A program made the position numbers and the translations under genes. Source: Bacteroidaceae bacterium (GTDB taxonomy: Bacteria > Bacteroidota > Bacteroidia > Bacteroidales > Bacteroidaceae). From it: a stretch of 8,972 nucleotides of DNA. The notes beneath the pieces are model-generated. The model ran no database searches and was not told the origin of the DNA. It saw only the letters and a list, made by a program, of their open reading frames with translations. Where the stretch lies: the NCBI GenBank assembly GCA_028707655.1, contig JAQWAN010000066.1, forward strand, positions 1 through 8,972. Reading direction: 5' to 3'. Below are positions 1-6,404 of this stretch, piece after piece (within the stretch, counting starts at the first letter, position 1; every line of letters begins with the position of its first letter).

Positions 1-123
1 TGGGATTTTTACTAGGATAATCAGTAAGATTAGCGCTCTTACGATTTTGCAATACATCAACAAAATGAACAATAGACCTATTGGAAGGATTAAATATGCG
101 CTAATTTAATTCCGCCAACGGGT
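1..123 (+). mobile_element. Right end of an insertion sequence (IS982-like, family tentative)
   Basis: Seen: a plus-strand reading frame with a transposase-like C-terminus stops at 107-109. Fourteen bases later the sequence switches into the body of a receptor gene on the other strand. Read inward from 123, the end is ACCCGTTGGCGGAATT, which looks like an IS terminal inverted repeat; ends that start ACC are common in the IS982 family. Inferred: the IS boundary is at about 123/124, placed where receptor-like protein sequence stops. The left end, the matching repeat and any target duplication lie outside the window, so the family and exact edge remain provisional. Confidence 0.6.
2..109 (+). 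CDS. Transposase, C-terminal 35 residues only (5' end beyond window)
   Basis: The frame is open from the left edge to a TAA at 107-109. Its 35 residues include LTILQYINKMNNRPIGRIKY, a tail type I associate with DDE transposases of the IS982 or IS4 kind, where a hydrophobic 'QYIN' helix and a final basic 'IK' segment close the protein. The catalytic residues are not in the window. The placement just inside a probable IS end supports the call. Family assignment is from memory of such C-termini and should be treated as tentative. The opposite strand here also has an open frame, but it does not continue the receptor. Confidence 0.55.
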   Translation, partial: GIFTRIISKISALTILQYINKMNNRPIGRIKYALI

Positions 124-1734
124 TAAATCTTTATTGAGGTATACACCCGCATTATCTTTAAAGCCTAATGCCGTGGCAGGAGGTCGTTGATTATAGATGC
201 CCATATTTACGCTTGCTGTTACGTGACGATTGATTAGATAAGAGAACTTAAAGCGTGGAGAGAGTTGGTGCAACGGATTACGCATATAGCTATTATAGCT
301 ACATGCATCTGCACGTAAAGCAAAGGATACATTTATTTTATTTTGCGGGGTAGCATATAATAGCGAGAAATAGGTACCCCAATTTAAATAGGACAAATCA
401 GTAGCATAGATCTGCATCACTGGTGTCGTATCAAAAAAGAGCTGCTGTTTACTCTCCATATCATACGAAAAATAATTAGCCTCGCCACCATACATAAGCG
501 TCCAATTTCGTAGCGTTGTTTTGTTCTCTATACGCAACTGAGCCTTACGCTCTTGCGAACTATATTTAAGTCGCAATAAATCGGCTTGCTCTCTGTTATT
601 ATCTTTGTATTTCTCACTCTTATTATTCAGAAAGCTATAACTGGCTATAACGGACCGAATGGAATGAGGGGCATAAAATTTATATTTAGCACCTATGGTA
701 AAGGCCTGTTGCTGTATCTCGGGGATATAACCAATGGTGTATAGCGCTCGTTCAGAAGAAGCATCATCATTAATCTTTAAATCGTCAATACCCACTAAGC
801 CAAGTAGCGTAAGTTCATTTTTACTATTAAAGCGATGTTTCCATTTGAACTGTGCATCCGAGTAGGTGGGTAAAAAAGGAAGGTCTAAGAGCTTAAATAG
901 AAACTGAAGGTAGGAGCGACGTACAGAACAGATATAGGTACTCTTTTCCGAAAAATGACCACTTGTCACAAAGGATACTTCGGATGCGCCCAATGTACCC
1001 TTATAATTGGTGCCATCTACCGTTCCATCTTTTAAGTTAAATTGTAAAACGGAACTCACTGCATTTCCGGCATTCGCAGGAAAATCGGCACTATAGAACT
1101 GCACATCGCGCAATAAATCGGCATTAATAATACCAGAGACACCTCCCGTGGCACCTTGTGTGCTGAAATGGTTGATACTCGGAATTTCAATACCATCTAA
1201 ATAAAACTTGTTTTCCGAAGGACCACCTCCTCTTACCATTAAATCGTTTCTATAACCCACAGCGGAGTAGCTTACGCCAGGATAGGCTTGGATAATTTTG
1301 GAGATATCACGATTAGCACCAGGACTCTTTTCAATCTCCTGTATACCAATAGCGTGTACACTAATAGGGTTTTTAGCTAGATGGTCATAAGGATTAGCAG
1401 ACACCACTACTTCGGCCAACTGCTCTATACTCTCCTCTAATTCAATAGTGATAGAAACATCTTTTGTACGTAGCAAGTATTCTGGCGTTTCCAGCGGCAC
1501 ATACCCTACGGCTGAAACAATGAATCGATAAGAACCGGGCAATAAAGAGGGAAAGGAAAACTCCCCCTTCTCATTCGTGATTGCTCCTATATCCGTACCT
1601 TTTAACAACAGGGTAGCATAAGCCACGGGTAAACGCTCTCTATTGCTTATTACAGTGCCTCGAATAGTAGCAGCAGACACTAGTGATGCAAAAAGAAAAA
1701 AGAAACAATTTATAAAGAAGAATCTATTTAACAT
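106..1734 (-). pseudogene. TonB-dependent outer-membrane receptor, C-terminus lost to IS insertion
   Basis: Outer-membrane active-transport receptor of unknown substrate. Residues 1-21 form a signal peptide (very Phe-rich core, cleavage likely after LVSA). Residues about 23-105 form a carboxypeptidase-regulatory-like beta-sandwich (GTVISNRERLPVAYATLLLKGT; GAITNEKGEFSF). Residues about 122-235 form the plug (DLMVRGGGPSENKFYLDG; FSADFPA-like FYSADFPAN; NAVSSVLQFNLKDG). The beta-barrel then starts. Only 542 residues are encoded, whereas receptors of this type usually run to about 750-850, so roughly the last third of the barrel is missing, including the C-terminal strand needed for outer-membrane assembly. 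The native sequence ends near ...GVYLNKDL; the final TRWRN and the TAA at 106-108 are encoded by the IS end. The 5' region is intact and no internal frameshift is seen, so the break looks recent. It is almost certainly non-functional as a transporter. Confidence 0.88.
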
Positions 1735-1823
1735 AGCTGTGTTTTATTGTATTAGGATAGCTAACTTACGGGCCATGGCTAAAAGTCATGCACTACTCCA
1801 AAAGAGTAACTCCGTCCGATAAG

Positions 1824-1831
1824 CAAATATA
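1824..1831 (-). promoter_or_regulatory. Putative -7 element of the receptor gene
   Basis: On the minus strand this reads TATATTTG, a full match to the Bacteroidetes TAnnTTTG element. It would give a 5' leader of about 80 bases before the receptor ATG at 1734. The expected upstream TTTG element is poor: GTTC sits at the right distance. This makes the promoter less certain than the others in the window. Confidence 0.45.
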
Positions 1832-1874
1832 TAACTAATAAAACACAATAGAACTATTATTAACTCTATTTCTT

Positions 1875-1926
1875 AAAAATAACAAAGTCTCTAACCATGA
1901 TTTTCATCATACGTTAGAGACTTTGT
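1875..1926 (-). terminator. Rho-independent terminator of the tRNA-Ser/tRNA-Glu unit
   Basis: Perfect 14-bp inverted repeat (1882-1895 with 1913-1926, arms ACAAAGTCTCTAAC and its complement). A further 5-bp inner stem (ATGAT/ATCAT, 1897-1901 with 1906-1910) continues it. On the minus strand it is followed by TATTTTT. The stem starts at the discriminator base of tRNA-Glu, so there is no spacer between tRNA and hairpin. Confidence 0.88.
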
Positions 1927-1997
1927 AGCGGGTACGAGAATCGAACTCGTATTTCATGCGTGAGAGGCATACGTCCTAACCGTTAGACGAACCCGCC
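1926..1997 (-). tRNA. tRNA-Glu (anticodon CUC)
   Basis: The full cloverleaf folds on the minus strand. The acceptor stem is GGCGGGT with ACCCGCT (first pair G-U). The D arm is GTCT...GGAC. The anticodon stem TATGC/GCATG carries loop CTCTCAC, giving anticodon CTC, which reads GAG. The T arm ACGAG-TTCGATT-CTCGT is perfect. The discriminator is A and the 3' CCA is not encoded, as expected in this phylum. It follows tRNA-Ser by 57 bases and is probably co-transcribed with it. Confidence 0.95.
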
Positions 1998-2054
1998 AAA
2001 TACACTCAAACTTATTAATCCTAAGACACTTTATAGCAGTGCATAAAAATAAAG

Positions 2055-2141
2055 CGGAAGCTGCGAGATTCGAACTCGCGGTACGGTTGCCCGTACGTCA
2101 GTTTAGCAAACTGGTGGTTTCAGCCACTCACCCAAACTTCC
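2055..2141 (-). tRNA. tRNA-Ser (anticodon GCU)
   Basis: An 87-base class II tRNA on the minus strand. The acceptor stem is GGAAGTT with AGCTTCC, and the discriminator is G, as usual for serine tRNAs. The anticodon loop TTGCTAA gives GCT, which reads AGC and AGU. The long variable arm CGTACGG-GCAA-CCGTACC identifies it as serine. The T arm is GCGAG-TTCGAAT-CTCGC. No CCA is encoded. The first anticodon-stem pair is a C-A mismatch. Confidence 0.95.
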
Positions 2142-2168
2142 TTGTTGCGTTTTCTCTCAAACGCGGTG

Positions 2169-2200
2169 CAAATATAGGAGTTATTTTTTTATTGAGCAAC
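2169..2200 (-). promoter_or_regulatory. Promoter of the tRNA-Ser/tRNA-Glu unit
   Basis: The minus strand reads GTTG (2200-2197), a 20-base spacer and TATATTTG (2176-2169), close to the Bacteroidetes TTTG/TAnnTTTG consensus. Transcription would begin about 15-20 bases before the tRNA-Ser 5' end at 2141. Confidence 0.7.
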
Positions 2201-2285
2201 TATGTTAAACTCTTTTTTCTCCTAAATTTAGAAATATTCCATAATCATCTGAAAATCAGAGATAAAAAAACATAAACTTATGCGC

Positions 2286-2316
2286 TGTTTTTATTACATA
2301 AATATATCTATATTTG
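2286..2316 (+). promoter_or_regulatory. Promoter of the methyltransferase gene
   Basis: TGTT (2286-2289), a 19-base spacer and TATATTTG (2309-2316) fit the Bacteroidetes consensus, although the upstream element is imperfect. The predicted transcript starts near 2323, about 17 bases before the ATG at 2340. An in-frame ATG at 2280 lies upstream of this promoter and so is not a start. Confidence 0.65.
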
Positions 2317-2339
2317 CAGCGTACAAAAACAGTAAAAAA

Positions 2340-3092
2340 ATGAATACTTCCCTATTAGCCATGGACAAAGATCCTATGGGAAAAGCCATATCCGATTATC
2401 ATCAAGGAAAAGCAACCGACACATTACGTGTTTTCTCCTCCCAATTTGATGAAGATGAAATTCCTATTGCACATCTATTTAGAACCTTCGAGGAGATGAG
2501 TCCTATTGAACAGAGAGCTTTGCAGGAAGCAAAAGGTAGAGTATTAGATGTAGGTGGTGGAGCTGGCTGTCACGCATTGGTTCTTCAAGAGAACAAGCTA
2601 GATGTTACAGCCATAGACCTTTCAGCCCTCTCCGTAGAGACGATGAAAAGCAGAGGAGTAAAAAGGTGCAAGCAGATTGATTTTTTTGACCCACAGTTAG
2701 AAGGACCGTTTGACACGATTCTACTCTTAATGAATGGTGCTGGCATTATTGGAGAGGTAAACCGTTTTGAGACTTTTTTTGCACAAGTCGACCGACTTTT
2801 AGCAGCAGGAGGTGCACTATACATGGACTCTTCCGATCTGCGCTATCTCTATGAAGAGGAGGACCATGGTTTTTCTATTAACTTAGCAGATAAGTACTAC
2901 GGAGAGATAGACTTTAAGATGAGCTACAAAGATCTTATTGGAGAAACCTTTAATTGGTTATACATAGATATCGAAACGCTTACCTACTATAGCAAACGTT
3001 ATGGGTATCAATTAACGTTGCTAACAGAAGGTAAGCATTTTGACTATTTAGTTAAACTAGATCGGTCGTCGGCTAGTGCAAGAGAAAAGTAA
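2340..3092 (+). CDS. Class I SAM-dependent methyltransferase, substrate unknown
   Basis: A 250-residue cytoplasmic protein with a Rossmann-type methyltransferase core. Motif I is RVLDVGGGAGCHALVL (about residues 68-83), the SAM-binding glycine loop. The acidic end of strand 2 is VTAIDLS (about 92-98). The strand-4 region is PFDTILLLMNGAG (about 124-136), and RLLAAGGALYMDSSD follows (about 153-167). The N-terminal 60 residues are a helical cap and the last 70 or so contain an aromatic-rich strand region. Nothing visible identifies the acceptor; similar unassigned proteins of about 240-250 residues are common in Bacteroidetes. The start at 2340 is chosen because the -7 element lies at 2309-2316 and the leader is A-rich. 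It is monocistronic and converges on the kinase gene, overlapping its 3' end by 49 bases. The last dozen residues (DRSSASAREK) look like an extra tail beyond the fold. Confidence 0.88.
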   Translation: MNTSLLAMDKDPMGKAISDYHQGKATDTLRVFSSQFDEDEIPIAHLFRTFEEMSPIEQRALQEAKGRVLDVGGGAGCHALVLQENKLDVTAIDLSALSVETMKSRGVKRCKQIDFFDPQLEGPFDTILLLMNGAGIIGEVNRFETFFAQVDRLLAAGGALYMDSSDLRYLYEEEDHGFSINLADKYYGEIDFKMSYKDLIGETFNWLYIDIETLTYYSKRYGYQLTLLTEGKHFDYLVKLDRSSASAREK

Positions 3093-4195
3093 AAAGTAGA
3101 ACCCACTCCCACAGTGGACTCAAACCACATCTCACCATTGTTTTTCTCCACAAAATCTTTACAGAGCAAGAGACCTAATCCAGATCCTTGCTCTTTTTTT
3201 GTTCCAAACGTACTAAAGTGCGTATTGGTATGCAGCAACTTAGCTTGTCCCTCTTCTGGTATACCACATCCGGCATCTTGTACACTTAGAACAGCTTTCT
3301 CCCCTTCCGATTTGATACGGATAATGATACTACTACCCTCTTCACTGAATTTTATAGCATTACTAATAAAATTACGTAACACTGTTTGTACCATATCAGC
3401 ATCTGCACAAACGTTCAGCGTGGTTAGGTCGTCGCTTTTATCCAACACCAATTGAATATTTTTAGCTTTAGCCACCATCGTAGAGACCTGTTTTACGCCC
3501 TCTGTAAGAGCAATAACATCAAAATTCTGAAAAGCAACATGCAATCTACCCACCTGGGTTTTGGTCCATCTTAATAGGTTATCAAGTAGACCAAAAACAT
3601 CCTCTATGGTTTGATTACAATCCGATAGCATCTCAAACTCCTCCTGACCAATCGTTTCTGGCTTTATACTTAATAAGAGCATATTGAGCACCATCTTGAT
3701 GGAACTCATAGGCGAACGTAGGTCGTGCGCAATAACAGAATAGAGCTTATCACGAGCTTCAATGGTGAGCTCAAGCTCCTCTGTTTTTTGAAGGATTGTA
3801 CGTTTGGCAGCTATCAAGGAGAGTTGATGCTTTACCCTAATCAACAATTCATCTTTGTTAAACGGTTTGGAAACGAAATCGTTCGCACCAATTTTAAAAC
3901 CTTTTACAATATCCTCAGGACTATTTAAAGCTGTAATAAAAATGATAGGAATATCTTTTGTGGCTTCTTCCGATTTTAAGACACGTGCCACCTCAAATCC
4001 ATTCATACCAGGCATCATAACATCTAATAAAATTAGATCTGGATGCTCCGTTTTTACAGATTCAATAGCAGCTAGTCCACTATTAGCAGTAACAACATTA
4101 AACTTTTCATTCGATAACATTACCTTTAGTAGCAATATATTGGTGGATACATCATCTACTATCAGGATTTTATATTCTGAGGGATTAAAATTCAT
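3044..4195 (-). CDS. Receiver-first hybrid histidine kinase (REC-HisKA-HATPase)
   Basis: A 383-residue soluble two-component protein. A receiver domain (about residues 8-125) has the acidic pair D14/D15, phospho-acceptor D58 in LILLDVMMPGMNGFEV, T89 and K110 in VSKPF. A short coiled-coil linker (about 128-150) leads to HisKA, with H157 in IAHDLRSPMSSIKM. The ATPase domain has N box RNFISNAIKFS (about 274-284), G1 DAGCGIP and G2 GSGLGLLL (about 337-344). All catalytic residues are present. There is no membrane segment, PAS or GAF sensor, or DNA-binding output. The receiver therefore probably acts as the input, taking phosphate from another kinase or modulating the attached kinase (inference). 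The gene lies 21 bases after the UDP-glucuronate decarboxylase gene on the same strand and is most likely its operon partner. The final residues overlap the methyltransferase gene. Confidence 0.92.
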   Translation of the reverse strand: MNFNPSEYKILIVDDVSTNILLLKVMLSNEKFNVVTANSGLAAIESVKTEHPDLILLDVMMPGMNGFEVARVLKSEEATKDIPIIFITALNSPEDIVKGFKIGANDFVSKPFNKDELLIRVKHQLSLIAAKRTILQKTEELELTIEARDKLYSVIAHDLRSPMSSIKMVLNMLLLSIKPETIGQEEFEMLSDCNQTIEDVFGLLDNLLRWTKTQVGRLHVAFQNFDVIALTEGVKQVSTMVAKAKNIQLVLDKSDDLTTLNVCADADMVQTVLRNFISNAIKFSEEGSSIIIRIKSEGEKAVLSVQDAGCGIPEEGQAKLLHTNTHFSTFGTKKEQGSGLGLLLCKDFVEKNNGEMWFESTVGVGSTFYFSLALADDRSSLTK

Positions 4196-4216
4196 CTTTT
4201 TTTATATATCAAAAGT

Positions 4217-5149
4217 TTAAAGTTGATCAAAATATTTAATCATACGAGCAGCTCCCTCTTTAAAATCTATTTTAGGCTCCCAATTAAGCATCTTTTTAGC
4301 ATAAGAGATATCTGGCTTACGTTGTTTTGGATCATCTTCTGGTAATTCTTTATATACAATTTTCGATTTAGATCCCGTCATCTCAATGATACGTTCTGCC
4401 AACTCTTTAATGGTAAATTCATTCGGGTTACCCAGATTAACAGGGCCGGTGAAATCGTTGGGTGTCTTCATCATAAGAAGCATACCATTAATCAAATCGT
4501 CTACATACTGAAAACTGCGTGTTTGACTACCATCACCATACACCGTTATATCTCTATTGCGTAAAGCTTGAAGAATAAAATTAGAAACCACACGTCCATC
4601 ATGTGGCATCATACGTGGGCCATAGGTATTAAAGATACGAATAATCTTAATAGGCACATTATGTTTACGGTGATAATCCATAAACAATGTTTCTGCACAA
4701 CGCTTTCCCTCATCATAGCAAGAACGAATACCCACTGTATTTACATTTCCCCAATAAGATTCGGATTGCGGATGTTGGTCTGGATCGCCATACACCTCAC
4801 TAGTAGAGGCTTGTAACACTTTAGCACCCGTTCGTTTAGCCAACCCTAACACATTCATAGCCCCTAATACAGATGTCTTTGTGGTCTGAATAGGATCTAA
4901 TTGATAATGAATGGGAGAAGCTGGACAAGCCAGATTATAAATCTCATCTAAATGGTCATAATAAAAGGAATTCGACACATCGTGTGTCATAAAACTAAAA
5001 TGCTTGCTCGTAGACAGATGAGCTATATTGGATAAAGAACCTGTATATAAATTATCAAGGCAAATAACTTCATTACCCTCCTCAATCAATCGTGTGCATA
5101 GGTGAGAACCAATAAATCCAGCACCTCCGGTAACTAATATTTTTTTCAT
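4217..5149 (-). CDS. UDP-glucuronate decarboxylase (UDP-xylose synthase)
   Basis: Converts UDP-glucuronate to UDP-xylose and CO2 in the cytoplasm, using tightly bound NAD, to supply xylose for surface polysaccharide or glycan synthesis. This 310-residue extended short-chain dehydrogenase has the NAD loop TGGAGFIGSH (7-16) and the STSEVYGDP block with E118. The catalytic pair is Y145/K149 (SCYDEGKR), and RIFNTYGPRM (171-180) and R211 in TRSFQYVDD follow. HPQSESYWGNVN and CYDEGKRCAETL are hallmarks of the decarboxylase rather than of dTDP-glucose dehydratase or GalE. Length is normal for bacterial enzymes. It has its own strong promoter and leads the operon that also encodes the receiver-kinase. 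No glycosyltransferase or UDP-glucose dehydrogenase lies in the window, so the pathway partners are elsewhere. Often named uxs in other organisms. Confidence 0.94.
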   Translation of the reverse strand: MKKILVTGGAGFIGSHLCTRLIEEGNEVICLDNLYTGSLSNIAHLSTSKHFSFMTHDVSNSFYYDHLDEIYNLACPASPIHYQLDPIQTTKTSVLGAMNVLGLAKRTGAKVLQASTSEVYGDPDQHPQSESYWGNVNTVGIRSCYDEGKRCAETLFMDYHRKHNVPIKIIRIFNTYGPRMMPHDGRVVSNFILQALRNRDITVYGDGSQTRSFQYVDDLINGMLLMMKTPNDFTGPVNLGNPNEFTIKELAERIIEMTGSKSKIVYKELPEDDPKQRKPDISYAKKMLNWEPKIDFKEGAARMIKYFDQL

Positions 5150-5219
5150 AAGTAAATAGAGCGTTAGTGATACACAATTCTATAATAAATTTGAGTGAAA
5201 TCAATAAGACTAATTATCG

Positions 5220-5250
5220 CAAAGGTATCTTTTTTCATAAAAAAAGCAAA
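5220..5250 (-). promoter_or_regulatory. Promoter of the decarboxylase/kinase operon
   Basis: The minus strand reads TTTG (5250-5247), a 19-base spacer and TACCTTTG (5227-5220), an exact match to the Bacteroidetes vegetative promoter. The leader before the ATG at 5149 is about 65 bases. It faces away from the fabD promoter in a shared intergenic region. Confidence 0.8.
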
Positions 5251-5315
5251 CAATAACACCTAAAATATTACAAATAAACATTAGGAAGAGCATCGCCCAT
5301 TTTTTACGGTCAATT

Positions 5316-5348
5316 ATTGCACAGATAATTGAAAAATGAGTACTTTTG
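5316..5348 (+). promoter_or_regulatory. Promoter of fabD
   Basis: ATTG (5316-5319), a 21-base spacer and TACTTTTG (5341-5348) match the Bacteroidetes consensus. The transcript should start near 5355, about 20 bases before the ATG at 5377. This rules out the in-frame ATG codons at 5329 and 5350, the first upstream of the -7 element and the second at or before the likely start site. Confidence 0.72.
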
Positions 5349-5376
5349 CATGCATCAAATTAAAACGAAAGAAAAT

Positions 5377-6258
5377 ATGAAAGCATTTGTATTCCCAGGT
5401 CAAGGGGCACAATTTGTGGGTATGGGAAAAGACCTATACGATAATGTGCCATTAGCAAAAGAACTTTTTGAAAAGGCAAATGATATTTTAGGATATTGTA
5501 TTACTGATATTATGTTTTCAGGTACAGACGAAGATTTACGCCAAACCAAAGTAACACAACCTGCTGTATATTTACATTCTATTATCTCTGCATTATGTAT
5601 GGGAGATGATTTTAAGCCAGAGATGACAGCAGGTCATTCTTTAGGTGAATTTTCAGCTTTAGTAGCAGCGGGTGCTCTATCGTTCGAAGATGGCTTACGC
5701 CTTGTCTTTGCACGTGCAGTAGCCATGCAAAAAGCTTGCGAATTAAATCCATCTACTATGGCAGCAATTATTGCGCTACCAGATGAAAAAGTAGAAGCTA
5801 TCTGTCAATCTATCGAGGGCGTTTGTATTCCAGCTAACTACAACTGTCCAGGACAGGTCGTTATCTCAGGTACCAATGAAGCCATAGCAGAAGCTTGTGA
5901 GAAGATGAAAGCGGCAGGAGCCAAACGTGCACTTCCTCTAAAAGTAGGTGGCGCCTTTCACTCTCCATTAATGGACCCTGCAAAAGTGGAGTTAGAAGCA
6001 GCAATAAAAGCAACTACTATCCAAACACCTAAGTGCCCTGTTTACCAAAATGTAGACGGTAAACAACATACAGACCCAGCAGAGATTAAAGTTAATTTAA
6101 TTGCACAACTAACCGCCTCTGTTCGTTGGACACAAACCATACAAAACATGGTGGCAGATGGTGCAACCGATTTCACAGAATGTGGCCCAGGTAAAGTATT
6201 ACAGGGTTTGATTCGTAAAATAGACGCATCAGTAACAGCACATAGTATTGAAAAATAA
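5377..6258 (+). CDS. fabD: Malonyl-CoA:acyl carrier protein transacylase
   Basis: Moves malonate from malonyl-CoA to acyl carrier protein, feeding type II fatty acid synthesis in the cytoplasm. The 293 residues match the usual family length. Visible motifs are the FPGQGAQFVGMG oxyanion region (6-17), the nucleophile S88 in GHSLGE, R113 in FARAVAMQ (binds the malonyl carboxylate), and the catalytic H195 in GAFHSPLM. NCPGQVVISG and the C-terminal ECGPGKVLQGLIRKI are typical. The start was chosen from the promoter position and from the family N-terminus (MKAFVFPGQG). It stands alone, with its own promoter and terminator, rather than in a fab cluster. Confidence 0.96.
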   Translation: MKAFVFPGQGAQFVGMGKDLYDNVPLAKELFEKANDILGYCITDIMFSGTDEDLRQTKVTQPAVYLHSIISALCMGDDFKPEMTAGHSLGEFSALVAAGALSFEDGLRLVFARAVAMQKACELNPSTMAAIIALPDEKVEAICQSIEGVCIPANYNCPGQVVISGTNEAIAEACEKMKAAGAKRALPLKVGGAFHSPLMDPAKVELEAAIKATTIQTPKCPVYQNVDGKQHTDPAEIKVNLIAQLTASVRWTQTIQNMVADGATDFTECGPGKVLQGLIRKIDASVTAHSIEK

Positions 6259-6323
6259 GACGATTTAATTTTTTCGTTATCTATTAGCCCTACAATAAGA
6301 ATTTGTATGCTATAACATAAAAG

Positions 6324-6360
6324 AGCAATTTAGTATCTACTAGGTATGAATTGCTTTTTT
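6324..6360 (+). terminator. Rho-independent terminator after fabD
   Basis: The stem AGCAATT (6324-6330) pairs with AATTGCT (6349-6355) around an 18-base loop and is followed by TTTTT. The A-rich 5' flank lengthens the stem by A-T pairs with one mismatch. The 7-bp AT-rich core makes it moderate in strength; it separates fabD from the patatin gene. Confidence 0.7.
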
Positions 6361-6404
6361 ATATCACTCTATTTACAACTACCCTTTTCATTTAAACGCA
6401 CGTT

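Noticed and set aside
2..103. A minus-strand open frame (RIFNPSNRSIVHF...) downstream of the receptor stop, possibly a frameshifted continuation of the receptor
   Set aside because: It lacks the alternating aromatic beta-strand pattern of a receptor barrel. The plus-strand frame over the same bases looks like a transposase tail, so this is read as its antisense shadow.
1772..1779. GCCATGGC palindrome and a seven-codon minus-strand frame in the receptor leader (possible operator or leader peptide)
   Set aside because: A single 8-bp palindrome and so short a frame are expected by chance; no second half-site or attenuator hairpin accompanies them.
2039..2275. A plus-strand 78-codon open frame
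   Set aside because: It runs antisense through tRNA-Ser and its promoter; there is no plausible protein family or leader.
2280..2339. Upstream in-frame ATG as the methyltransferase start
   Set aside because: It lies before the TATATTTG element at 2309-2316, so it should not be on the transcript; the extra 20 residues do not resemble the family.
3103..3117. Small hairpin CCACT/AGTGG just past the methyltransferase stop as a terminator
   Set aside because: The stem is only 5 bp, has no T-run after it, and is explained by kinase coding sequence on the other strand.
3855..4220. A plus-strand 121-codon open frame across the receiver-domain region, and similar frames elsewhere in genes
   Set aside because: These are antisense shadows of well-supported coding sequences, with no promoter and no family resemblance.
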